Source: Ficedula albicollis (taxonomy: Eukaryota; Chordata; Aves; Passeriformes; Muscicapidae). Taken from it: a stretch of DNA of 64,000 bases. Positions 1 through 13,100 of the stretch are shown here, one piece after another. Location: NCBI RefSeq assembly GCF_000247815.1, contig NC_021673.1, positions 49,934,774-49,998,773 on the forward strand, written 5' to 3'. The position numbers and the translations under genes are program-made. The notes under the pieces are model-generated. The model saw only the letters and a program-made list of their open reading frames with translations. It searched no databases and was not told the DNA's origin. Numbering within the stretch: position 1 is the stretch's first letter; each line of letters begins with the position of its first letter.

Positions 1-1054
1 CACACACTTTCTCATGAATTGTCACCATGTCCAGTTATGTGCATCTCTTGCACTGTTGTTTTGGAGGCTAAGTCAGGAAAGCAATGAAATTATTGCATAA
101 AGAGCTAAAAAGCTTATAAATAATGTATTACATCATATTGGCCTTGGAAGAAAAGAAAGTGCTAGCAAAAAAAGGTGACAAGCCTTTTAAGGTGCTTTTC
201 TGAGGAGTCAAAATTAATGCCACGTGTTCATTTTACTGTGCTGTCCTAAGATTGACAATGTTTGTGCTATGCTCCCTACGCAAAAGCCAGTAAAATTTAA
301 GTTAGTTTTTCTGGGAGCAGGGGGACTAATCAATCTTGGTTTCCTATGAATTGTCCTTTGCCTCCAGTCTGTTATCCCTTCCTTTATGCTTTCCTCCAAT
401 TTGAATAATGTCAGACTTCCACTATGTGCTGTTGATTCAGCAGCTTTCCATGGTATCCCAGAAAAACAGGGCCAGGGCTAATGTGAGGCTGCCCATGGAT
501 GGTTACACATGTTCTACAGCCATTTGGTTGTCAGCAGTTGCGTATGTGAAGAGCAGCTACATTCTGGTTGCTCTGCTCTAGTGAGGGAAAATAATTTGGC
601 TGGCTCTGTGCTAGCCAGCTTGAAGTTTTCACAAAATGTATACAAGGCACTTATATTTAAAACGTCTACTCTCTTGCCAATTTTGGTAGAAATTAGTCAG
701 TGCTGTCAAAATTATTGGGCAAAGAGAGAGAAAGAGACAAATGAGAAATTGAAGAGAAAATCACAGCCTCAAAATTCTTTCCTCCTTGGGAATTCAGGCC
801 TGAAGCAGTTAATGCCAGTATGGCATAGTTCTCTGCTGCACCTGTAACTGGCAATGCTGGTATTTTCAAGATATTCTTTCTCAATCAGGATGGCCAAGCA
901 TTTTTTATGGTAATGCAAATTCTCATACAACTGTAGCTGAGGCTTAAAAAAAAAAGTTGTTAGATTGTGAGATTAATGAAATATAAAAAGTAGCTAGAAC
1001 AACTTCTCCTATTTTCGTTCTCTTGCTGATTTGGTATCTTGTTCCTCAAAGCCC
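1..1054. other. Intergenic DNA, no gene recognised
   Basis: AT-rich sequence with only short chance reading frames on both strands. I see no domain, splice-bounded exon, tRNA-like fold or repeat family that I can name. Confidence 0.5.
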
Positions 1055-1055
1055 A

Positions 1056-1770
1056 TGTGAAAAACGAGGTTCACTTTCCTGGTAAAATATAAAAAGTTTA
1101 TTAGAAGACAATAAGAGACAAACAACAAAGCAAAAGGTTATACGGCCGGGTGTTTGGCATTCAGCCAAGAGTACACCTGCTATTTTGGAGACACCCTTTA
1201 AAATCATAAGCCCGTTGCATATTTGTAGCAATCCCCTAAGCCTCCCCTCTGGTCCCTGGGCTAGCTCAGTACCAGGAGGAGGCTTGGGAGTCCCACAGGA
1301 ACGAGATAAAAGATCAGAGAGGCTCCTTTTCCCGGGATAATCCAAGCGTTTGTTCCTAAAGGTTTCCAGGGGGAAAAGAGAAAGAGCATGGAGAACGCGG
1401 CGAACTTCCAACCCCGGGCCATGGGCTCCCCTAAGACTCCCCTCTGGTCCCTGGTCTAGCTCAGTACCAGGAGGAGGCTTGGGAGTCCCACAGGAACGAG
1501 ATAAAAGATCAGAGAGGCTCCTTTTCCCGGGATAATCCAAGCGTTTGTTCCTAAAGGCTTCCAGGGGGAAAAGAGAAAGAGCATGGAGAACGCGGCGAAC
1601 TTCAAACCCCGGGCCATGGGCGGGGAAACCGAGCTGCAGCCAATGGGGTTGCAGTGGTGGGGAGGGGCCAAGAGGGGCTGAACCAATGTCGCAGAACTTC
1701 AGGGGAGTACAGAACAAACCATTTTTCTCAGTGCAATATAAACCTTATCAGTGAAATACAACACATATTC
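1056..1770 (-). mobile_element. Probable endogenous-retrovirus LTR, antisense, with doubled internal block
   Basis: Read on the minus strand, the segment has an AATAAA signal (plus-strand TTTATT at 1097-1102) followed by about 40 bases ending in TTTTTCACA, which is typical of an avian LTR R-U5 end. The upstream part is unusually GC-rich and contains a 195-bp block twice (1233-1427 and 1428-1622). The left edge starts with TG near 1056-1058 on the plus strand; the right edge near 1770 is uncertain. No target-site duplication was found and no retroviral genes flank it, so it would be a solo LTR. LTR nature is inferred from layout, not from a database match. Confidence 0.4.
1233..1622. repeat. 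195-bp tandem duplication
   Basis: Two adjacent copies start with CCCCTAAG at 1233 and 1428 and differ at only a few positions (for example GCCTCCCC versus GACTCCCC). The unit includes GGTACTGAGCTAG in reverse and a GGAAAAGGAGCC motif on the minus strand. Because it lies upstream of the AATAAA of the putative antisense LTR, it may be a duplicated U3 enhancer block. Confidence 0.85.
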
Positions 1771-2365
1771 ATAGACCTGTCATGCATATTCAAACTTTCC
1801 TATAAACTATTTTCCATGTTCCAGGAACTGTTCTGCATGGCCACTCCTTGAGTCTGCCTTTTTAGAGCATGCGTATTTCTTGGCTATGGTTTTAATTTAT
1901 TTTTCTTATCGTTCTTATTTGCGCTGTGGTCTTCAGTTTCTACAGACAGTCGGTGCTGGTAGCCGGTGTATCAGTAGCAGGTGTCTTCACTAGGTGCCAT
2001 CCAACCAAACAGGCAGTTCACTTACTACGGAGACACTTCATCAGCTTATGTTACTCCTAAAGAAATCCGTATCTTAAAAACCACACCTATAGTACCCACG
2101 CTAATATTTTTGAAATAATACCATAATACGTGTTTATAACAGTCCAGAATAAATAGCTAGTTCTAACTGAGGCTCCCAAAAGTTACAGCACCAGGTGGCA
2201 CCAGTTGTCCTAAGCATGCGGAGAAGGAACAGCTGGTGACTGGTTTTGCACAAAATCCTCCTCTAACTAGGAAGTGAAAGGCCCGTGAAGGACAGAAGTG
2301 GGCCTGTGAGGGGGGTGGCGGTGTTGGTGGCACGACAGTGGCCGTGTGGTGGCAGGAGTGCAGCC
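1771..2365. other. Spacer between LTR-like block and NDUFS5 retrocopy
   Basis: No gene is recognised. The last 80-100 bases, from about 2280, turn GC-rich and probably represent the 5' UTR of the adjoining NDUFS5-like retrocopy. Confidence 0.4.
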
Positions 2366-2768
2366 ATGCTGTTCTGGGGCCTGCAGAAGCAGCTGGGCAT
2401 CAGCGTGGAGAGCCGGCTGGCGTGGCACGGCCTGCCACGCCTTCCAGCGCACGTGGATGGAGTGCAGGCACAGGCCGGGCCAGAACCTGCCCCTGCCGTG
2501 AGCGCCAGCTCCAGGACGAGGGTTTCACGGAGCGCATGAAACGCACCAATCCGGCCCAACAGCTCCGGGTCGTCTTGGAGCAGTGGGACAGTACAATCAA
2601 GCAAGGGGAGTACAGGCAAAGATGTGCCCAGGCCGTGATTCCCACTGGAATTCCTCTTGGAAGAAAACTCACAGACCAGGGGGCAGGGGCCCTGCTGTAG
2701 CTGGGTGGGAACAACCTCAGGTCGGGCATCACTCGGGCAATAAATATCCCTTTGGAATGTCAAAAAAA
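2366..2768 (+). pseudogene. NDUFS5: NDUFS5 processed pseudogene (complex I 15-kDa accessory subunit)
   Basis: Three successive frames align along the length of NDUFS5, a small accessory subunit of mitochondrial complex I carrying twin CX9C motifs. The frame opened by the ATG at 2366 gives an N-terminus with M-x-F-x-x-x-QK-x-x-G spacing. The frame at 2433 gives CHAFQRTWMEC, matching the first CX9C helix. The frame from about 2500 gives a stretch beginning ERQLQDEGFTER and ending IKQGEY, which matches the second helix and tail without gaps. At least two frameshifts and a TGA near 2497 break it, and both cysteines of the second CX9C pair are arginine. It is intronless and is followed by AATAAA (2739-2744) and a short A run (2762-2768), as expected of a reverse-transcribed mRNA. 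Identification rests on remembered family sequence, without a search. Confidence 0.65.
2739..2744 (+). promoter_or_regulatory. Fossil polyadenylation signal of the NDUFS5 retrocopy
   Basis: AATAAA lies 18 bases before a run of seven A, the normal signal-to-cleavage spacing for a captured mRNA 3' end. Confidence 0.5.
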
Positions 2769-2967
2769 TTTTTTTTTTAGTTCGCGCAGGTAGGGCAAGT
2801 AGGTAGGATTGCAGGTAGCTTCCTGCTAGCAAGGCTTGCTCTGTGTTGTTCAGAGTGTTTCTGGTTGATGTTGGGGTTTCTGTTACTAATGTTACTAAAT
2901 GGTCTGTACACGATAGAAAACTGCAGTAAGTACAAGTGTGTATAACCAAATAGAACCCTCCAAAAAG

Positions 2968-3935
2968 GATGTGTCTGTACAGACCATTTCTGTGCGGAGT
3001 GTTTGAGTTTATGCAGTATGGGGCAATGCAGATGAACCCTGCCTGCAGTGTGAATAGGTGAATGATCTCCTTTCACTGGTAGCCAAGCTTAGGGAGGAAG
3101 TTGAAAGACTAAAGAGTATTAGGGAAAGGGAAGCATATTGGCGGAGCTCTGTCCTCCCATCCTTGAGGGAGGCCCACCAGGAGTCCGAGGACTCCCAAAC
3201 CTCCCACTGTCAGGCAGCAGGAGGACACTTGGTTGATGAAGGGAAGTGGAAATGTGGTCTCTGTTTGGGGAGGCCATAATAAAAATTCCTCCTGATCCCA
3301 ACCCCTAGCCAAGTGTCACTTCAGAATAGGTACATGGGCCTGGATTCAGAGAGATGATTTAAAAGAAAATTATCTGACCAGTGAACCTCCCAATTATGCT
3401 TTATCTGTGAGATGGATCCCCACCTCCAACATCAAATAGAAAAGAAGGGTAGTCATGGTGGGTGACTCCCTTCTGAGGGGAACAGAGGGCTCCATATGGG
3501 TCGACAGGACCCATTCCACAGAGAGGTGTGCTGCCTCCCTGGGGCCTGGGTAAGGGACATCACTGAGAGACTTCCTGGGCTGATTCAGCCCACTGATTAT
3601 TACCCACTGTTGATACTCCAGGCTAGTAGTGATGAGATTGGAAAGAGGAGTGTTAGGGACTTGAGGGCACTGGGTCAAGTGATTGATAGGGCAGGAGCAT
3701 AAGTAGTCCTCTCCTCAGTCCCCTTGGTGGCTGAGAAAAACAGTGAAAGGAATAGGAGAGCTCACATTACTAACCGGTGGCTCAAGGGTTGGTGTCATCA
3801 GCAGAATTTCAGTTTCTTTGATTATGGGGCAACTATTACAGCACCTGGCTTGCTGAAATTGGATGGGCTCCATACTTCTGTTGAGGGCAGAAGGATTCTA
3901 GCTTATGAATTTGCAGAACTTGTTGAGAGGGCTTT
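2968..3935 (+). pseudogene. CR1 ORF1 remnant: Cys-rich plus SGNH-esterase region
   Basis: The frame around 2968-3030 shows a Cys/His pattern (CVCTDHFCAEC followed by further Cys) like the zinc/PHD-type segment of CR1 ORF1. It is followed by the charged LREEVERLKS segment at 3061-3120. From about 3450 the sequence encodes VMVGDSLLRGTEG, the GDS block of SGNH hydrolases. At 3860-3890 it encodes LDGLHTSVEGRRIL, the D-x-x-H block. Together these are the Ser and Asp-His catalytic blocks of the esterase described for CR1-like ORF1 proteins. Several in-frame stops between the blocks show it is a fossil. The C run at 3939 cuts off the end of ORF1. Confidence 0.75.
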
Positions 3936-3936
3936 A

Positions 3937-4236
<300 letters not shown>

Positions 4237-4282
4237 ACCAATACACACAGCATGGGTAACAAACAAAGAGCTGGAAGCCACG

Positions 4283-4660
4283 GTGCAGCAGCAGAGCTAT
4301 GATGTAGTCGCTATCACGGAAACGTGGTGGCATGACTCACATAGCTGGAGCACTGCACTGGATGGCTGCAAGCTCCTCAGAAGAGATAGGAAAGGGAGAA
4401 GAGGTGGAGGGATAGCCCTTTATATTAGGGAGGCTTTTGATGCCATAGGTATTGAAACTAATGATGATGGAGTTGAATGCCTATGGGTAAGAATTAAGGG
4501 TAAGACTAACAAGGCTGACATCCTACTGGGAGTTTGTTATCATCCACCCAACCAGGGAGAAGAGGTGGACATCTTATTCTATGAGCAGCTAGATAATGTT
4601 TCAGGATCATCAGCCCTTATTCTTGTAGGTGACTTTAACCTGCCAGACATCTGCTGGTAA
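4283..4660 (+). pseudogene. CR1 ORF2 endonuclease domain remnant
   Basis: The open stretch of 125 codons encodes the apurinic-like endonuclease (EEP fold) that nicks target DNA for LINE insertion. Visible motifs are AITETWWHDS near the start (catalytic Glu block), GGGIALYIRE, LLGVCYHPPN and, at the end, VGDFNLPDICW (catalytic GDFN block). A TAA directly after ICW ends the frame and the following 600 bases are frameshifted, so no functional protein could be made. Confidence 0.85.
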
Positions 4661-5311
4661 CTTATTACAGCAGAAAAAAGGCAGTTCAGGAAGTTCTTAG
4701 AGTATGTGGAGGATAACTTTTTGTCGCAGCTGGTGAGTGAGCCCACCATGGGAGAGACTATGTTAGGCCTGTTGTTTGTAAATAGAGATCGGCTGGTGGG
4801 AGATGTGGAGGTTGGAGGCCACTAGGGCATAGTGATTGCGAAATTAGAGAATTCTCAATATTTGGTGAAATCAAATGGAACATCAATGAGACTTTTGCAT
4901 TGGATTTCTGGAGGGCAGACTTTGGAGACTTATTCAGAATTCACTGGGAACCAGCCTTTAAAAACAAACAAGTTGAGGAAAGGTGGATGTGTTTCAAAAC
5001 AGAGGTCTTGAGGGCACAGGAACAGACTGTCCCTGTGAGCTAAAAAATTAGTTGACAAAGCAAACATTCAGCCTGGATGGGCAATGAGCTTTGAAGTAAC
5101 TTAGGAATAAAAAGAGGATGTATTATCTTTGGAAGGAGGGTCAGTGTCCCAGGAAGTATTTAAGGGAGCTGCTAGGACATGTAGGAAAAAAATTAGGGAG
5201 GCCAAAGCTCTGTATGAACTTAAAATGGCGACTTCTGTAAAGGATAATAAAAAATGTTTCTACAAATAAATTAATGATAAAAGGAAAGATAAGACCAACC
5301 TTTGTTCTCTA

Positions 5312-5788
5312 ATGGATGAGGGAGGGAACTTAGTAATTGCAGATGAGGAACAGACAGAGATACTTAACGCCTTTTTTGCCTCAGTCTTTAGTTGGAAGAC
5401 AGTTTGTCCTCAGGATAACTGTCCTCCTGGATTGGCAGATGGTGTTAGGGAGCAGAATAGTCCCCTTGTTATTGAAGAGGAGGCAGTCAGAGAACTGCTG
5501 AGATGCTCAGATATTCATAAATCTATGGGACCAGATGGGATCCATCCCAGGGTGATGAGGGAGGTGGCAGATGAGCTTGCAAAGACACTCTCCATCATTT
5601 ACCAACAGACCTGGCCCACTTGTGAGGTTCCAGATGACTGGAAGCTGGCCAATGTGACACCCATTCATAAAAAGGGTGGGAAGAAGGATCCTAGTAATTA
5701 TAGGCCAGTTAGGCAGACCTCAGTACCAGGTAAGGTTATGGAACAGTTTATACTAAGTGCCATCATGCAGAATTTACAAGATGTCTAG
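5312..5788 (+). pseudogene. CR1 ORF2 reverse-transcriptase N-terminal remnant
   Basis: The 158-codon open stretch contains the LINE RT entry motifs: a segment before the fingers (FFASVFSWKT), SMGPDGIHPRVMRE and WKLANVTPIHKKGGK, then PSNYRPV. These mark the start of the CR1-clade reverse transcriptase that copies RNA at the nicked target. It ends in a stop after MQNLQDV. The palm with its YADD-type catalytic site should follow, but it is absent because the C run at 5911 takes its place. Confidence 0.85.
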
Positions 5789-5908
5789 GGTATCAGACCC
5801 AGCCAGCATGGGTTTAGGATGAGTAGGTTGTGTTTGACCAACCTGATCTTTTTTTACGGTCACCTTTATATGACCCACCTGGTGGATGCAGGAAGGGCTG
5901 TGGATGTT

Positions 5909-7251
<1,343 letters not shown>

Positions 7252-7254
7252 TAA

Positions 7255-8010
7255 GTGTCGAGTCCTCCATTTTGGCCACAATATCCCCATGCAATGTTAT
7301 AGGCTGGGGACAGTGTGGCTGGACAGTGCCCAGGCAGAAAGGGACCTGGGGGTACTGGTCAACAGCTGACTGAATGTGAGCCAGCAGTGTGCCCTGGTGG
7401 CCAAGAAGGCCAATGGCATCCTGGCGTGTATCAGGAATAGTGTGGCCAGCAGGAGCAGGGAGTTCATTCTTGCCCTGTACTTGGCACTGGTGAGGCTGCA
7501 CCTTGAGTGCTGTGTCCAGTTCTGTCCCCTCAGTTTAGGAAGGACGGTGAGATGCTTGAGCGTGTCCAGAGAAGGGCAACAAGGCTGGAGAGGGGCTTGG
7601 AACACAAGCCCTATGAGGAATGGCTGAGGGAGCTGGAGTTGTTTAGCCTGGAGAAAAGGAGACTCAAAGGCGACCTTATCACTCTCTACAACTTCCTGAA
7701 AGGTGGTTGTAGTCAGGTGAGGGTTGGTCTCTTTCTCCAGACAGCAAGTGACAGAACGAGAGGACACAGTCTCAAGCTGCACCAGGGGAGATACAGTTTG
7801 GATATTAGGAAAAAGTTTTTCACTGAAAGAATAATAAAGTATTGGAATGCTTTGCCTGGGGAGGTGGTGGAGTCACCATCCCTGGATGTATCTAAAAAAC
7901 AGACTAGATGTGCCACTTTGTGCCATGGTCTAGTTGAGGTGCTAGGGTATGGATTGGACTTGATGATCTTGGACGTCCAACCTAGTTATACTGTGATATT
8001 GTAATACTGT
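7255..8010 (+). pseudogene. CR1 ORF2 C-terminal remnant and 3' UTR
   Basis: Frames around 7376-7920 encode the conserved CR1 tail: [20 protein letters not shown], then [35 protein letters not shown] and [15 protein letters not shown]. Several frameshifts separate them. The element ends after GGACTTGATGATCTTGGACG and a degenerate ATTGTAATACTG tail, matching the family's short 3' tail repeats rather than poly(A). Confidence 0.88.
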
Positions 8011-9682
8011 AAATGTTAGAGTGTGCTTTGCAATGTGGCATTATAATTTACACCTCAGTAATACCAAGGTGTCCTAGCTGAAAGAGGAAAGGCAGGTGCC
8101 ACAAATTCAGATGCCTTGTGCCAGGCTCCAGGGCAGATCAGTGTTGTGTGTGCTGAGAATAGAGCTCAGTCTCCTGCTTCCCAATGGGAATCTCCTCCCT
8201 GGATTGCTCACTGCATCTCTAAGTCCCAAATGAAGTGTTGCATTTTTATTATGGTGTTACAAAACTCAAAAGTTTTAAGGAAACATTATAAAAACTTTGT
8301 AAATATAGACCACTCCAGAGAACACTTGAAATACTCTGGGTACAGCTGAGCAGTATTCATTCACTTTAATGTAAAGTTGTTAAAATCTTTATTGAGACAA
8401 GGCAGGGGACGAAGTAATTTGTTTTCAAGGATTCTGCTTCATTGTGTGCTTTTCAGACACTCATGATTTGTCATTTGGCTGTGACTTATCATGAATTACA
8501 TCCCTAATAAATAAATTTGTGTTTACATTGTCATTAGCATAAATGTTTCAACACTACATGCATTTACCATGCACAGGCTTGTCTTGTCTCTTGGCCTTGT
8601 CAAAGTGACACAGTTTTTTCCCCCAACACATCCTGTTCTTTAATATACTTCTCTATTTTGTAGAATGCTTCTTTCTTTGTGACTTGGATCACAAATGGTC
8701 TCTATTTCCCTATTCTTCTGAACTAAATAGCTGAATGCAGGTTCCTGTGGATGTGAAAGGGGCTATGAATCATACAAACAAAAATATGTTAACTTCTTGT
8801 GTGTGCTGTAATCCATCAGAAACATTCTTATTCCGTGTTGGCTCAGCCTTGTACTTTCTTCCTATTATAAGTGACAATCATAAATTAATTAAGGTGTAAA
8901 TTTGGACCCATCTCATCAGACTGTCAGAACTGTGTGTTGCATTGCATTCATATAATTCCAGATGCCACTTTACATTGTCATCTCTTAATATTACTGTACT
9001 GTGACAACAATGGATTGAATGACTGAAATTGCAAGGCAGTCTTTTGGGGGGTTAGTGTAATAAAAGTGAAGGTAAGTTACATGCTCTAAATTTTCCTCCC
9101 TGTTGAGTACAAAACTCTTTTGCAGGGACTTTATATTTCTGTAGAGAGAGATCTGTCTCTCTTCAGCTTTCAGGCTGGTCCTATCTTTCTATGGTTTCAT
9201 CTGCCTGATGTGATTGCTTAGGAGTCCCACTGAGGCCTCTTGTCCATTAAATCATCATCTGTGTAGGCTTTTCTCATTATCTCTCCTTGGGGAGAAGTTT
9301 AAAAATGTCAAATCCCTGTGTGACTAGGTTCCCTCCATGACGTGTGCTTTTTATGGCGAGATGGAGAAGGCCATCAGGAATGCTGCTATATCTGACTCAG
9401 CAAAAGCATGGGCAAGAAACAAGTTCTGTCCTGGGTAAGAAATACGAAAGTGAGGCTGCAAGCAAAAAGAAAGTAGAGGTGTTACTGCCCTTTTTGCTGT
9501 CTGAATTTTAATTACAGTGTAATGTATTCAAGAGTGATAAAGAAAACATAGATTCTTTATCCATTTTTCCTAAGAATCATAAGCATTATTAATCTGACTG
9601 GAGCTTGCACATAAGACAATTTTCAAATATTCTTAATGGAAACACAAAAGATGATGTTTTTCATAATGATGCTAAAGTTCAT
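8011..9682. other. Intergenic DNA, no gene recognised
   Basis: AT-rich unique sequence with no credible exon, RNA gene or recognisable repeat. Confidence 0.5.
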
Positions 9683-10199
9683 TGTTGGGGTTAGCTCTGA
9701 TAAGAGTGCAGAGCATCATGGCTTAAGGCCTTGGGAAAACCCTCCACAATAGGGGTGAGTAAAAAATCACCCCCAGAATCCTCCAGTTCCAGTATGTTGA
9801 TCATTGCCAGAAAGTTCTCTGCTTCCCTTGTTGTCATTGGTTCCTTTTTGCTGTGATAATTTTAATATTCCTAATCACCCTTCCCTATTGGATCCCCTCC
9901 CTAAACTCCTCCCTAATTCCTCCCCTCCTCCAAGTTTATAAGTACCCCTGCCATGCCCTAACACTTGCTTTTCGCCCTTGTCCTTGTGCATGGAACAAGC
10001 CTCCCTGTACCATCTTTCCCGGTTTGTTCAGTACAAACTGTTCGGCTTGCTGTTTGTTGTTTTCTATTATTAAAGCTTTTTAGATCCCGAACAAATCAGA
10101 TTTTCCGGTCAGATTTTCTTCCTGCATAAAATCGCCGAGTTCAGTGAAGCTACTGACCCTAATAGCTGGGCTAGGATCGGCCAGAGGCTTCAGTCCACA
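9683..10199 (+). mobile_element. Possible solo LTR
   Basis: The segment begins TGTTGGGGTTAG and has a CT-rich U3-like stretch. A TATAAG box at about 9938 and a TATTAAAGC signal at about 10067 are followed by a U5-like part. The end is uncertain: CA at 10126 or CA near 10199. No target-site duplication was found at either end, so the call is tentative. Confidence 0.35.
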
Positions 10200-13100
10200 T
10201 TTTGTATTATTTGGGAAGTTTATCAGATAAAATCTGCAGTTTCTAAATTCCTTCTTTTCCTACCAACCACAGGCATTGTTTGCTTGAGAAGTCCTTATTT
10301 CAAAAGAGAAGTAAGAAAGAATTTAGGGATGATCTACAGCTATGTTGCACAGAAGATAGACTGCAGTATCTTGGCCCCATCCTTTAGTATGTATGAACAC
10401 ATGGCCACGTTTCCCAAAGATGCAGTAGAGGCTGGGCAGCTTGGGTCCTGTTCACTCACTCCGGAAAACAGAAACATCTTCCTTGATCTGGCCTTTTCAT
10501 TCAGTGCAGAAGAGAGGAATTGAATTTATTCATAAAGCCCAGCTGCTGAACATGTGGAGAGAAACATATATTGCCCCTCAGTTTACCTGAAGAGGTGACC
10601 TGAAAATCAGTGATGCATCTCTTGGCTTCCCAGTACAGCCCCTTTGCTCTGGTATCACTCAAAACTCTGGCCTGTTAATCAGTACTGACCAGTGTTAGAT
10701 TAAATGACCTTGGGGTAAAAGATGATGTCAGACTGGTATTACTGTTTCTGGTTTACTGATCTGTTTTTCCCATCCATCTCTGTTTTTCTGGTAGTGTTCC
10801 ATTTCTACAGTAACAATATAGACATAATTAATAAGTATGAACTGCCTGCTTCCAAACACTACTGAATTGTGTAATTTAAAAATGTATCTGTACAAACACT
10901 GTCTAACACTGTTGGCAGCTAAATTTTCTGTTTCCTGAGCCATCAGTGGCAGTGAAAACCAGTGTCTCTGAGAAGCTAAGGTTCCTCTTCCTTTACATGA
11001 GGCATAAGCTGAAATAAGCTAATCTGTAGCCAATAGAAGTATTCACAGCAGGAACTATGTTCAAAACTTCAAAGCAAGGAAGGGAGAGAAACTTCTAAGC
11101 AAGGAGAGAAGTGTATTTTTAAAACTATACTGTCAGCCAGGGGATATAGATTCTAAAAAATCCACAAAGAGCATATGTAGGTGCATAAATATCTAGGGTA
11201 CTTTCAAAAAACCACATCCAGTATCAAATATTGTAATAACAACGGCAAATATTGAGGCACACAAAGTCAGGAAGTTGGGGTTTGGATTCTATTTCTGTGA
11301 CTTGCTATGTGACCGTCATTGAATGTCTCCATATTGGAAACTTCTTACTTTTAATTTTCATTTAAGGTACCTAAATACAGTTTATGTACTTTCACCGTTT
11401 TTTTCTAGCTCTAGGTTTTGATCAGGTCATCTAATAATGAGGTTCCCATGTGACTGATATAATTGTTCAAGGTTTCACTGAATGTTGATGACCTTTGTGA
11501 TACTTGAATAAAAGATAAATATAAATATATGTAAAATATATGTAAAATATAATAAATATAAATACAACATTAAATGTCTCCTTAGAAAAGTGTCTTAATG
11601 ATAAGCATGCCATTCTGTGAGTCTTAGTAGAAATCATAATTCTGTACACATTGTTTAGCACAGGTAAAGCTGAAATCTGGAGTGTCAGGGGATGTCAGGT
11701 GGTCACAATTTCTATGAATTTGATACCAATGAGAATCTCTTTAATAAATGAACTCTTTCTAAAACAAGTCATGGAGAATTATCCCTCATCATCAAAACAT
11801 TGCCATTTATAATACACCTATTATCAATACCCTTTTCCATTGCAGTTTCCAATTATCTGAATTTGACATTGATTAAGTATTTTCATTACTTAGAAGCTGA
11901 AATAAGGCACTATATTAGAGGAAGATAACAGACCTTACTTTGGTGAGAATACAGTGGTCTTTTCTAAATATGTCCTTTAAACAAAAAGTTAATTCTGGAA
12001 AGAAGCAGTCAATTATGTTCATTATCTTCTTTCTTGGTTAGGTAATAAGTTGCCAAAGTCTGGTTTTTGCTTTAGATATCTGCTGGCCTGCTGACTGTCT
12101 GAGGAAGCTTTGGATCCTTTTTTGTTTGATCTTGTGAATTTGTTTAGTGCCGTTGTTATGTAAATGCCCGTAATACCACTATTCTGGCAAAATTATACAT
12201 TGTCTTGATTACACATTGATATGAGAAGTTGGTTTCTATTGGGAACCCTTTCCTCTATGGCATTTAAGGAGTAGCACGGATGTAAACTCTTTGATTTTTT
12301 TTTTCAAAATATTTTTCAGAGTGGAGGGTAAATCCTGTGTTGCTCACATATAGCTTGGCATTTGTTTTTTGTGATTTGAATAGTGCCTGTCACCTTTGGT
12401 ATTTTACCAAATATAAGCCAATATATTATTGGCTTTTGATTTCTTATTGAAGAGATCTAAAATAGTAGCTTATGGAGCTCTAACAGCAACAGACTGTTAG
12501 CTATCATGACCTTAATTCAGATTAATTCCTTTATCTTTTGCCCCTTGTATTTCATATACTCAAGCCAAAGTAGATGAAATAGAAATGTGGTTTAGAGAGA
12601 ACTCAGTCTTATTTTTAGTCCTCTGTAAAGGTCAGGGCATTTTTTTGTCTTTCGTTCTTATATTAAATGCATTGGGTTTCTCTTTTCTTTAGAGGGAACC
12701 ATATTAACTGCTGTCTTATTTACAATATAGGTATTTTTGCAAATATTAATTAATCCCAGATAGTTCTGCCAGAAGCAGCAGTGTCAGGGTGTCTGTCACA
12801 TGTTTGTATTTCAGCTTTTTTGTCAGTGTAAGCTACTTTACACCACCTCATGTGATAAAGTTTAATGTGCCCCAAGCAACCGTTGGCTCCTGGGTGTTTG
12901 GAACAACCCAGCTACACGGGATATTCATACTCATTTGAAAATGATGCACACACTCTTCTTTGTAGACTATGGAAAAATTACATTATAGCACTGGGTTCCG
13001 AGACTTCCAGCCTAATCTGCCACCTCAGGGACTTGTTTTTCCCACAAGTTGGAAAAAACATTGTGTATGAATTACTTTCATACACAGACTAACATTTTTG

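Noticed and set aside
2263..2949. 228-codon minus-strand ORF
   Set aside because: Antisense shadow of the GC-rich NDUFS5 retrocopy plus flanking DNA; no domain.
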